From positions 434,001 through 498,000 of the forward strand of contig JACKFL010000006.1 of the NCBI GenBank assembly GCA_020632495.1: a stretch of DNA of 64,000 nucleotides, written 5' to 3'. Positions 17,952-25,582 of this stretch are shown here, piece by piece (the stretch's first letter is position 1; each line of letters begins with the position of its first letter). A program made the position numbers and the translations under genes. This stretch comes from Candidatus Omnitrophota bacterium. Lineage in GTDB: Bacteria > Omnitrophota > Gorgyraeia > Zapsychrales > Zapsychraceae. The notes under the pieces are model-generated. The model had not been told where the DNA came from, did not search any database, and was given only the letters and a program-made list of their open reading frames with translations.

Positions 17952-18770
17952 ATGAACAGAGACCGCTGGATTAGTTCGACGATTATGATCACTCTCACGG
18001 TAGGGGCCTTGCTCAACCGTTGGGTGTTGCTCTTTGTCACGTTGGCGCTGACGATCGGCGCGATGTACGAGTTCTTCCACCGCATCAAAAAGAAGGGGAT
18101 CCCGATATACAGCTATACCGGGATCGTCATCGGGGTGATCATTCCGTTGGTGGCATTCTTTCAGCTGGAACCGGCACGTAAATGGGACCTGCTTTTCATC
18201 GCCGCCGCACTTTTGGTGATCTTTGTCATGCAGCTCAGCCGCAACGACAATACCAACGCGATCGTCGGCATTTCATGTACCCTGTTCGGCGTGCTGTACG
18301 TGTCGTGGTTTTTCAGCTTTCTGATCAAGATTTATTACCTGATGCCCGAGGTCCCGAACGCGGGCGTGAAGATGCTGGCGTTCCTGCTTTTGGTCACTAA
18401 ATGCGGTGACATGGGGGCATTGCTCGTCGGATCGAAGTACGGAAAGAAATTGCTGGTGCCCAAGATCAGTCCCAAAAAGACCGTGGAAGGGGCGATGGGC
18501 AGTACGGCGGCGAGTGTCATGGCCGCGCTGATCGGTTGCCAGTTGCTCCCGGTACAGTTGGATTTGTCGCTGTGGCACATTGCCCTGATGGGGGCGGTAT
18601 TCGGCGGATTAGGTCAATTGGGGGACATGTCCGAATCGATGATCAAGCGGGACCTGGGGGTCAAGGACTCGGGCAAGATGTTGCCGGCCTTGGGAGGCGC
18701 TTTGGACGCAATCGACAGCCTGCTGTTCTCGGCGCCGGTGTTTTATTTCTACATCATATCCCTGATATAG
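17952..18770 (+). CDS. cdsA: Phosphatidate cytidylyltransferase
   Basis: 272 residues with about seven to eight membrane segments. It makes CDP-diacylglycerol from phosphatidate and CTP in the inner membrane. The family signature is at the C-terminus, about residues 224-250: SESMIKRDLGVKDSGKMLP, then ALGGALDAIDSLLF. The KRD, KDSG and final Asp residues are kept. The consensus HGG and DR are here LGG and DA. As I recall, PVC-type CdsA proteins show similar changes, so this is probably lineage variation. Between uppS and dxr. Confidence 0.92.
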   Translation: MNRDRWISSTIMITLTVGALLNRWVLLFVTLALTIGAMYEFFHRIKKKGIPIYSYTGIVIGVIIPLVAFFQLEPARKWDLLFIAAALLVIFVMQLSRNDNTNAIVGISCTLFGVLYVSWFFSFLIKIYYLMPEVPNAGVKMLAFLLLVTKCGDMGALLVGSKYGKKLLVPKISPKKTVEGAMGSTAASVMAALIGCQLLPVQLDLSLWHIALMGAVFGGLGQLGDMSESMIKRDLGVKDSGKMLPALGGALDAIDSLLFSAPVFYFYIISLI

Positions 18771-18782
18771 ATTTTTGCTTTT

Positions 18783-19937
18783 ATGGCGGTTAAAAATATT
18801 GTCATTCTCGGTTCGACCGGTTCGATCGGCATCAGCACGCTGAAAGTTATTGAGCGCTATCCCGCGCGATTCAAGGTCTTCGCCTTGAGCGCGTATAACA
18901 ACGTTCAGCTCCTTGAAAAACAAATTCATACGTTCCGGCCGCGGTATGCCGTAGTCAGCGACCGGGGCATGGAATATTTTCGCGGTCGCTCCCTTAACGG
19001 GACCAAGTTGTTGCACGTCGATCACGACCTGGAAGATATTGTCGCCCGGCGGAGCGTATCGCACGTGGTCATCGGAATGCGTGGAAGCGCCGCGTTGGGG
19101 CCTTTTCTGAGCGCGGTCAATAACGGCAAGACCGTGGCCCCGGCGAATAAGGAAGCCCTGGTTATCGCCGGGGAACTGATCATGCGGCAGGCCCGCCGCC
19201 ACAACGCCGTTATTGTCCCGGTAGACAGCGAACAAAGCGCTATTTTTCAGTGTCTGCAGGGTCAAAACCGGTCTGAATTGAAGAAGATTTATTTAACCGC
19301 CTCCGGAGGGACATTGCGCACCGTCGCCCGGCAGCGGTTCGACAAACTGTCGGTCGCCGAGATTCTCAATCACCCGCGCTGGAAGATGGGTAAGAAGATC
19401 ACGGTCGATTCCGCGACCTTGATGAACAAGGGGTTTGAAGTTATCGAGGCGTTGCGTTTGTTCGAATTAACGGTCGAACAGGTGGAAGTCGTCATCCATC
19501 CCGAGGCTATTATCCATTCCATGGTCGAATATGTGGACGGATCAATCATCGCGCAGCTGGGGGTGACCGATATGCGGATTCCCATTCAGTACGCCTTGAC
19601 GTATCCCCAGCGGCTAGACGCCGGATTGAAGCCTTTGGACTTTGCACAGCTCAAGTCGCTGAATTTTGAAAAACCGGATTACCGGAAGTTTCCGGCCTTG
19701 TCGCTGGCCATCGCGGTCGCGCGCCAGGGGGGTACGCTGCCGAGTGTCCTGAACGCTGCGGACGAAGAGGCGGTTGAAGCCTTCCTTAATAAACGAATCA
19801 AGTTGACGGATATCTACCGGTCCGTGGAGAAAGTAGTCACGCGGCACCGGGTCAGAACAAAACCGAACCTCAATCAAATCCTGGAAGCCGATGTTTGGGC
19901 CCGGGAAGAAACCAGAAAGGTGATTTCTGAGTTATGA
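18783..19937 (+). CDS. dxr: 1-deoxy-D-xylulose 5-phosphate reductoisomerase
   Basis: 384 residues. The NADPH-binding GSTGSIGISTLKVI is at residues 9-22, the PANKEALVIAGE segment near 118-129, and the metal/substrate VPVDSEQSAIFQCL near 143-156. The flexible loop HPRWKMGKKITVDSATLMNKG is near 196-216, and the EAIIHSMVEY His is intact. It commits DXP to the MEP isoprenoid pathway, feeding uppS upstream. It overlaps rseP by four bases. Confidence 0.96.
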   Translation: MAVKNIVILGSTGSIGISTLKVIERYPARFKVFALSAYNNVQLLEKQIHTFRPRYAVVSDRGMEYFRGRSLNGTKLLHVDHDLEDIVARRSVSHVVIGMRGSAALGPFLSAVNNGKTVAPANKEALVIAGELIMRQARRHNAVIVPVDSEQSAIFQCLQGQNRSELKKIYLTASGGTLRTVARQRFDKLSVAEILNHPRWKMGKKITVDSATLMNKGFEVIEALRLFELTVEQVEVVIHPEAIIHSMVEYVDGSIIAQLGVTDMRIPIQYALTYPQRLDAGLKPLDFAQLKSLNFEKPDYRKFPALSLAIAVARQGGTLPSVLNAADEEAVEAFLNKRIKLTDIYRSVEKVVTRHRVRTKPNLNQILEADVWAREETRKVISEL

Positions 19938-21325
19938 TGGCATTCGAGGGAGTTTTATCGGGATTTTGGAGCACGGCAATTTTCTTGCTGGTGCTCAGCA
20001 TCCTCATTGTGGTGCATGAATGGGGCCATTTCATTACCGCGAAGCTGCAGGGCATCCAGGTCGACGAATTCGCCCTAGGATTCGGGCCGACGCTGTGGCA
20101 GCAGAAATGGCACGGGACCAACTATATGATCAAGGCCTTTCCCTTGGGCGGCTATGTCCGTATGGCCGGTGACGAACGGGAAAAGGCGACTGGGGCGCCG
20201 GACGAATTTTTTTCCAAGTCTCCCGAACAAAGGGCCTTGGTGGTCTTCAACGGTCCCCTTATAAACTTTGTTTTGGCCTATGTCAGTTTTGTACTGGTCT
20301 TTATGCTGGGATATCCGGATTTGTCGACGAAGGTGACTGAAGTCGTCAAAGACGGACCGGCGGTCACCTCCGGTATTCAGGTCGGGGATCGTGTTGTCGC
20401 GCTGAACGGGAAGAAATTATGGGGACTGATGCATATGGAGCGGTTGCTTGAGGGAACGGATGACGCCCTGATGACTGTGACCATCGAGCGCGGCGGCCAA
20501 AAAATGGATTATCAGATCAAACCCGAAGTAGAGGAACGGCCGGACCTGTTGCAGGTCCCGACGATGTTCCGTGAAATCGGACTCGGTTTCCTTCCCAACC
20601 GGGTGGCGATCGTGGATGACACGCCCGCGGATAAGGCGGGGTTGATGCCCGAAGACGTGATTGTCGGGATCGACAATATGACCGTCACCAATTGGCGCAC
20701 CTTGCATGAGGCGGTGGCGGATACGACCGGGGAGTTTATCAAGGTCAGCTATATACGTGACGGAAAGCCGGCGGTGATGAACATCAAACCGAAGATCGTC
20801 GAGCGTACCGACAGTGAGACGGGCGAAATGAAGAAGGTCCGACAGCTGGGTGTCGCGCCGATGCAGGACACCGCCCGTTACCGGTTTGGATTTCTGGAAT
20901 CGTTCGGTTATGGCTGGGACCAGTTGTGGTACATTACCACGCTCACCTATGAGGCGCTTTACCGGATGGTCACCAAGACCATGCCGGCGCGTGATTCGCT
21001 CACCGGACCAGTGGGGATCTTTGTGATCGTGCAGGAATCGGCCAAGCTCGGACTCTCGCCGCTCATCTTTACGCTGGGCGTGATCAGCGCCAGTTTGGCC
21101 ATCTTCAACCTGCTGCCCATGCTGCCGCTGGACGGCGGGCATTTGGCTTTGCTGGCTGTGGAAAAGGCGCGCGGCCGGCCGTTGTCGCAAAAAGTGGACG
21201 AGTTTTGCGCTAAGCTCGGCTTCACCTTCATTATTCTGCTGGCGTTGTACGTCTTTTATATCGATTTCGACCGATTCGGCTGGATAGCGGCCGTGAAAGA
21301 CTTTTTTACCAATTTGGGAAAGTAA
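19934..21325 (+). CDS. rseP: Site-2 intramembrane zinc metalloprotease (RseP-like)
   Basis: 463 residues. The zinc motif VVHEWGHF is in the first membrane helix, near residues 27-34. Two PDZ domains follow, about 135-205 (DGPAVTSGIQVGDRV) and 225-300 (DTPADKAGLMPEDVIVG). The second metal-binding element NLLPMLPLDGGHL is near residues 390-402, with a C-terminal membrane helix. This matches RseP, which cleaves anti-sigma factors or signal-peptide remnants within the inner membrane. It is longer than many homologues but complete. Overlaps dxr by four bases. Confidence 0.93.
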   Translation: MMAFEGVLSGFWSTAIFLLVLSILIVVHEWGHFITAKLQGIQVDEFALGFGPTLWQQKWHGTNYMIKAFPLGGYVRMAGDEREKATGAPDEFFSKSPEQRALVVFNGPLINFVLAYVSFVLVFMLGYPDLSTKVTEVVKDGPAVTSGIQVGDRVVALNGKKLWGLMHMERLLEGTDDALMTVTIERGGQKMDYQIKPEVEERPDLLQVPTMFREIGLGFLPNRVAIVDDTPADKAGLMPEDVIVGIDNMTVTNWRTLHEAVADTTGEFIKVSYIRDGKPAVMNIKPKIVERTDSETGEMKKVRQLGVAPMQDTARYRFGFLESFGYGWDQLWYITTLTYEALYRMVTKTMPARDSLTGPVGIFVIVQESAKLGLSPLIFTLGVISASLAIFNLLPMLPLDGGHLALLAVEKARGRPLSQKVDEFCAKLGFTFIILLALYVFYIDFDRFGWIAAVKDFFTNLGK

Positions 21326-21345
21326 TCTGAGAAAGGAGTGCTGCC

Positions 21346-22614
21346 ATGGCTGAGGACCTCAGAGATAAAGTCAACCGGTATCTGATCAATAGCACCGAGT
21401 TTCTCAAGGTCAAGGATCAGATGACGGAGGACCAGTTGCGCGCGTTCGTCAACCGGTCCATTGATGATATGATCAATGAGCAGGACCTCGAGATCAGCAT
21501 GGAGGAGCGCGGGGCCCTGATCAAGTCCATGGTCAGTGCAGTGCTCAGTCTCGGGCCGCTGCGTCCGTTGATGGAGGATGAAACCATCACCGAAATCATG
21601 GTCAACGGTTACGACACGATTTACATCCAACGCTTCGGGAAGATCGAGAAAACCGACGTCAAATTCGAAAGCAACGCCGCACTGGCGCATACCACTCAGA
21701 AAATTTTGGCGACGTCCGAGACCAACAAAAGGTGCGACGAGTCCAATCCGTACGTCGACTTTTCTTTGCGCGACGGTTCCCGGGTCAACGCGATTCTGCC
21801 GCCGTGTTCCCTGATGGGCCCGGTGCTGACGATCCGTAAATTTAAGGAAGACATCGGATCCACGCAGCAGCTCCTGGAAATCAAAGAGTTGAACGATGCC
21901 ATGCATGATCTTTTAGTCGCCGGTATGAAATCGAAGTGCAACGTCATTTTCTGCGGTGCGACGGGTGCCGGAAAGACGACCTGTATGAACTGTTTCTCCA
22001 CGCACATTCCCGAGGAGGAACGGATCATCACGATCGAGGACACCCCGGAGTTGAATCTCATGCAGGACCACGTCGTGCGACTGCAGTCAAAGCCCCCCAA
22101 CATTGAAGGCAAGGGGGAAATCACCATGGCGGACCTCTTTACCAACTCCCTGCGTATGCGTCCCGACCGGATTATCATCGGGGAAATCCGGGGTAAGGAA
22201 ATGCTCGATTTGATCCAGTCGATCAGTTCGGGTCACAGTGGGTCGCTGGCTATCGTCCACGCGGAGTCACCCGAAGACTGTTTCAGCCGGATGGTCACCA
22301 TGATGTTGATGACCGGGATCCGCCTGAGCAACGCGGAACTGCAAAAGCAGGTGGCCCGTGCGGTCGACATGATCGTACACGTCGAGCTGTACAACGACGG
22401 GGTCCGGCGGATCGCCAACATCACCGACGTTGTATGGGATGAGGAGAAACAAAAGACATTTCTGCACGACATTTGGTACTGGAAGCAGACCGGAGACATG
22501 GTTGACGGCGTTCTGCTGGGGGACTGGGTCAAGAACCTCCGGATACCGTCCTTCATGCCGAAATTCATTAAACACCGGGTGGAATTCCCGAAAGATTATT
22601 TCGATAAAGCGTAG
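21346..22614 (+). CDS. CpaF/TadA-type secretion ATPase, orphan
   Basis: 422 residues of the type II/IV secretion NTPase superfamily, closest to CpaF. The N-terminal domain (about 1-180) includes PLMEDETITEIMVNG and SLRDGSRVNAILPP. Walker A CGATGAGKTTC is near residues 201-211, the Asp box TIEDTPELN near 228, the His box and Walker B in RMRPDRIIIGEIRGKE near 268-284, and HSGSLAIVHAES near 295. It should be an oligomeric motor for pilus assembly or secretion. No tad/cpa pilus, prepilin or platform genes flank it; it sits between rseP and proS. RBS AAAGGAG precedes ATG 21346. Confidence 0.88.
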   Translation: MAEDLRDKVNRYLINSTEFLKVKDQMTEDQLRAFVNRSIDDMINEQDLEISMEERGALIKSMVSAVLSLGPLRPLMEDETITEIMVNGYDTIYIQRFGKIEKTDVKFESNAALAHTTQKILATSETNKRCDESNPYVDFSLRDGSRVNAILPPCSLMGPVLTIRKFKEDIGSTQQLLEIKELNDAMHDLLVAGMKSKCNVIFCGATGAGKTTCMNCFSTHIPEEERIITIEDTPELNLMQDHVVRLQSKPPNIEGKGEITMADLFTNSLRMRPDRIIIGEIRGKEMLDLIQSISSGHSGSLAIVHAESPEDCFSRMVTMMLMTGIRLSNAELQKQVARAVDMIVHVELYNDGVRRIANITDVVWDEEKQKTFLHDIWYWKQTGDMVDGVLLGDWVKNLRIPSFMPKFIKHRVEFPKDYFDKA

Positions 22615-22618
22615 CCCT

Positions 22619-23800
22619 ATGTATTGGAGTCAGTCGTTTATCCCCACACTCAAGGAAACTCCGCAAGGTACAGAAGCGGTCAGCCATCGGCTTCTGTTGC
22701 GCGCGGGTATGATCCAGATGCTCACTTCGGGCGTGTACAATTATCTCCCGCTCGGGCTGAAGGTCCTGTCCAACATCGAACGCGTCATTCGTGAAGAAAT
22801 GGACGCCGCCGGGGCCAACGAGCTCCTGATGCCCAGCGTTCATCCGCTGGATATCTGGAAGCAGACGGGCCGTGACCAGACGTTGAAGGACGTGATGCTG
22901 ACCTTTCAGGACGGCAAAGGCCGCGACATGTGCCTGGGACCGACCCACGAGGAGATCATTACGGATATCGTGCGTAATCATGTGCAGTCATACCGGCAGC
23001 TTCCCGTGACACTGTATCAGATCCAAACCAAGTTTCGTGATGAGCTGCGGCCGCGTTACGGGATTGTCCGGGCGTGTGAATTCGTGATGAAGGATGCCTA
23101 CAGTTTTGATCGCGACAAGGAAGGTCTACAGAAGAATTATGACATCATGTTCGAGGCCTATCAGAAAGTGTTCAAAAGGCTGGACCTGGACGTGGTGATC
23201 ACGGAGGCCGACTCGGGAGCGATGGGCGGGGACGTTTCCCATGAATTTATGGTCCCGGCCGATATCGGTGAAGACGAGGTGGAGATCAACGGCGAGCAAA
23301 AGGTCGCGATGGAGTTGGGTCATATATTCCAGCTGGGAACCAAGTACAGCGACGCCTTGGGCGCCAATTTTCTCGACGAGGACGGTAAGTCCAAGCCGAT
23401 CATTATGGGCTGCTACGGCATCGGGGTCAGCCGCGTTATCGCCGCGATCATCGAAACGCATCACGACGATAAGGGCATCATCTGGCCGCGCGAGGTCGCT
23501 CCTTATGCGGTGGAGGTCCTGCCGATTTTCAAGAAATCCGAGGACGATACCTTGAGCCTGGCGCGGCAGTACCATAACGAGCTGCTGAGCCGGGGGATCA
23601 CCGTCCTCTGCGATGACCGGGACGAGTCCGCAGGAAAGAAATTCAACGACGCGGATTTGATCGGAATTCCGTGGCGTATCATAATCGGCCAGCGCAATCT
23701 GGCCGAAGGCAAGGTTGAACTCAAGGAGCGCGCCAGCGGGGAAACGACCCTGGTGGATAAGGACCAGGCCGTGGCGGCGTTGGCGGAACGGTTGAATTAA
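22619..23800 (+). CDS. proS: Proline--tRNA ligase without the INS editing domain
   Basis: Start at ATG 22619 (393 residues), where homology begins with YWSQSFIPTLKETP; the longer frame from 22430 runs through the upstream ATPase gene. Class II motifs are present: motif 2 TKFRDELRPRYGIVRACEF near 140-160 and motif 3 GCYGIGVSRVIAA near 265. In E. coli-type enzymes a roughly 180-residue editing domain (INS) separates the GEDEVE region from ELGHIFQLG. Here the two are only about ten residues apart, so the domain is missing. The anticodon-binding domain is C-terminal (about 300-393). It charges tRNA-Pro. Any mis-charged Ala-tRNA-Pro would need a free-standing editing protein. Confidence 0.94.
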   Translation: MYWSQSFIPTLKETPQGTEAVSHRLLLRAGMIQMLTSGVYNYLPLGLKVLSNIERVIREEMDAAGANELLMPSVHPLDIWKQTGRDQTLKDVMLTFQDGKGRDMCLGPTHEEIITDIVRNHVQSYRQLPVTLYQIQTKFRDELRPRYGIVRACEFVMKDAYSFDRDKEGLQKNYDIMFEAYQKVFKRLDLDVVITEADSGAMGGDVSHEFMVPADIGEDEVEINGEQKVAMELGHIFQLGTKYSDALGANFLDEDGKSKPIIMGCYGIGVSRVIAAIIETHHDDKGIIWPREVAPYAVEVLPIFKKSEDDTLSLARQYHNELLSRGITVLCDDRDESAGKKFNDADLIGIPWRIIIGQRNLAEGKVELKERASGETTLVDKDQAVAALAERLN

Positions 23801-23806
23801 AGCGCC

Positions 23807-24262
23807 ATGAGCGAGAGCATTCTTGAGGAAATTCAACAGCTCGCTGAAAAATTGTGCGAGCAGCTTGGGTTGGATCTGGTTCATATTGCCGTAAAGCGGG
23901 TAAACCAGGTCACCAATATCGATGTGTTGACCGACCGGCCGCGCGGCGGCATTACGATCGAAGAATGCAGCCGGCTGAACAGAATGTTGTGCGACGAGGT
24001 GGACGCTCGTGAGCTGTTCCCCACCGGCTACACCGTGCGGGTATCCTCGCCCGGCGTTGACCGGCCGTTGCGTCACGAACGGGATTTCTTGAGAGTGATC
24101 GGGCGGCCCGTCAGATTTTATTTGTCGCAAAAGGTCGCCGGCAAGCTCGAGCAGGTCGGGCTGGTGGAAACGGCCGATGCCGACCGGGTTATGATTTCAC
24201 AAAATTCGGAATCATTGACGATTCCGATGGAACTAATAAATAAGGCCATTCAGGAAATTTAG
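23807..24262 (+). CDS. rimP: Ribosome maturation factor RimP
   Basis: 151 residues. It begins six bases after proS and precedes nusA by 18 bases, the classic rimP-nusA-infB order. Typical features are LGLDLVHIAVKR, the DRPRGGITIEECSRLNRML segment with conserved Gly and Glu, and YTVRVSSPGVDRPLRHERDF near residues 78-96, followed by the C-terminal SH3-like domain. It is needed for 30S subunit maturation. Confidence 0.94.
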   Translation: MSESILEEIQQLAEKLCEQLGLDLVHIAVKRVNQVTNIDVLTDRPRGGITIEECSRLNRMLCDEVDARELFPTGYTVRVSSPGVDRPLRHERDFLRVIGRPVRFYLSQKVAGKLEQVGLVETADADRVMISQNSESLTIPMELINKAIQEI

Positions 24263-24280
24263 AACGAGAGAGGACGAACG

Positions 24281-25570
24281 ATGGAAAGCAGTGAACTCTT
24301 AGCGATCTTGGAGCAGTTGGAGCGCGATAAAGGTATTAACAAAGATGTGTTGGTAGAGGCGGTTGAGGCCGCGGTGGCATCGGCGGCCAAGAAATTGTGG
24401 ACGGTGGACAAGGACGAAGAAGTTCGCGTCGAGTTGGACAAGGTCACCGGTAAGCTCACGGCGTATGCCGGCGACGAAGAGATCCGCTCCAGTGAGTTCG
24501 GGCGGATCGCCGCGCAGACTGCCAAACAGGTGGTCATTCAGAAGATCCGCGAGGCCGAGAAAGATGTTGTCTTCGATGAGTACCGCAAGCGTGTCGGAGA
24601 AATTATCAGCGGGAGTGTATACCGGTTCGAACGCGGCAACATAATCATTGATCTGGGCAAGACCGAGGCGCTGATTCCGCGCCGCGAACAGTCGTCCAAG
24701 GAGGAATTCAAGCAGGGTGACCGGATTCGCGCCTATGTTCTGGACGTGAAACGCGAGAACCGCGGGCCGCAGATCATATTGTCGCGTGCGCATCCCCAAT
24801 TCGTCAAACGCCTCTTTGAGCTCGAGGTTCCCGAGATCCTGGAAGGCATCGTCGAAATCAAGTCCATATCCCGCGACGTCAGCGAACGGACAAAGATCGC
24901 TGTTCATTCCAAGGACGAGAAGGTTGACTCGGTCGGCGCGTGCGTGGGTATGCGCGGGTCCCGCGTCAAGAATATCGTGTCGGAACTGCAGGGAGAAAAG
25001 ATCGACATCGTGCGTTATTCCCAGGACATCAAGGAGTATATCCAGGCGGCGCTGTCGCCCGCGGAGATCTCGCAGATTCAGCTCGATTATGACGGTAAAA
25101 AAGCGAATATCATCGTTGCCGATGATCAGCTGTCCCTGGCGATCGGCAAGCATGGCCAAAACGTGCGTCTGGCCAGTCAGCTTGTCGGCTGGGAGTTGGA
25201 TCTGTTTTCATTTGACCAGTGGGCCGAATACCAGGAGAAGCTGGAGCAGGAGGAAGAAGCGGAGCAGGATGAGACGGCCGCTGGGACCGAAGAAGGGGCC
25301 TCGCCGGCATCCGGAGCAGGTGATTCGGGTGAGGACGGCGATCAGGAAGAATATGAAGAGGAAATCATCCAGGAAATCTCGATTGCCGATTTAACCGGTG
25401 TCGGCGACAAGCTGATCGCCGAGCTGGAGGCTAAAGATCTGGGAACCCTGGACAGCATCGCGGAGGCGAGTGTTGAGGATTTGACACAAATCAAGGGATT
25501 GGGTAAAATCAAGGCTCAAAAAATGATCGAGGAAGCCAAGAAATTACTCGCCGAGTGCGAAGAGGAGTAA
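24281..25570 (+). CDS. nusA: Transcription termination/antitermination protein NusA
   Basis: 429 residues. N-terminal polymerase-binding domain (about 1-125), S1 domain (about 130-200, GSVYRFERGNIIIDLG), then two KH domains (about 205-345) with GACVGMRGSRVKNIV and LAIGKHGQNVRLASQL. A very acidic low-complexity stretch follows (about 350-385, EEEAEQDETAAG...). A C-terminal helix-hairpin-helix segment (about 388-429, LTQIKGLGKIKAQKMIEE) ends the protein, in place of the E. coli acidic repeats. It binds RNA polymerase and nascent RNA. RBS GAGAGAGG precedes ATG 24281. Confidence 0.95.
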   Translation: MESSELLAILEQLERDKGINKDVLVEAVEAAVASAAKKLWTVDKDEEVRVELDKVTGKLTAYAGDEEIRSSEFGRIAAQTAKQVVIQKIREAEKDVVFDEYRKRVGEIISGSVYRFERGNIIIDLGKTEALIPRREQSSKEEFKQGDRIRAYVLDVKRENRGPQIILSRAHPQFVKRLFELEVPEILEGIVEIKSISRDVSERTKIAVHSKDEKVDSVGACVGMRGSRVKNIVSELQGEKIDIVRYSQDIKEYIQAALSPAEISQIQLDYDGKKANIIVADDQLSLAIGKHGQNVRLASQLVGWELDLFSFDQWAEYQEKLEQEEEAEQDETAAGTEEGASPASGAGDSGEDGDQEEYEEEIIQEISIADLTGVGDKLIAELEAKDLGTLDSIAEASVEDLTQIKGLGKIKAQKMIEEAKKLLAECEEE

Positions 25571-25582
25571 GGTGTTAGCTGT

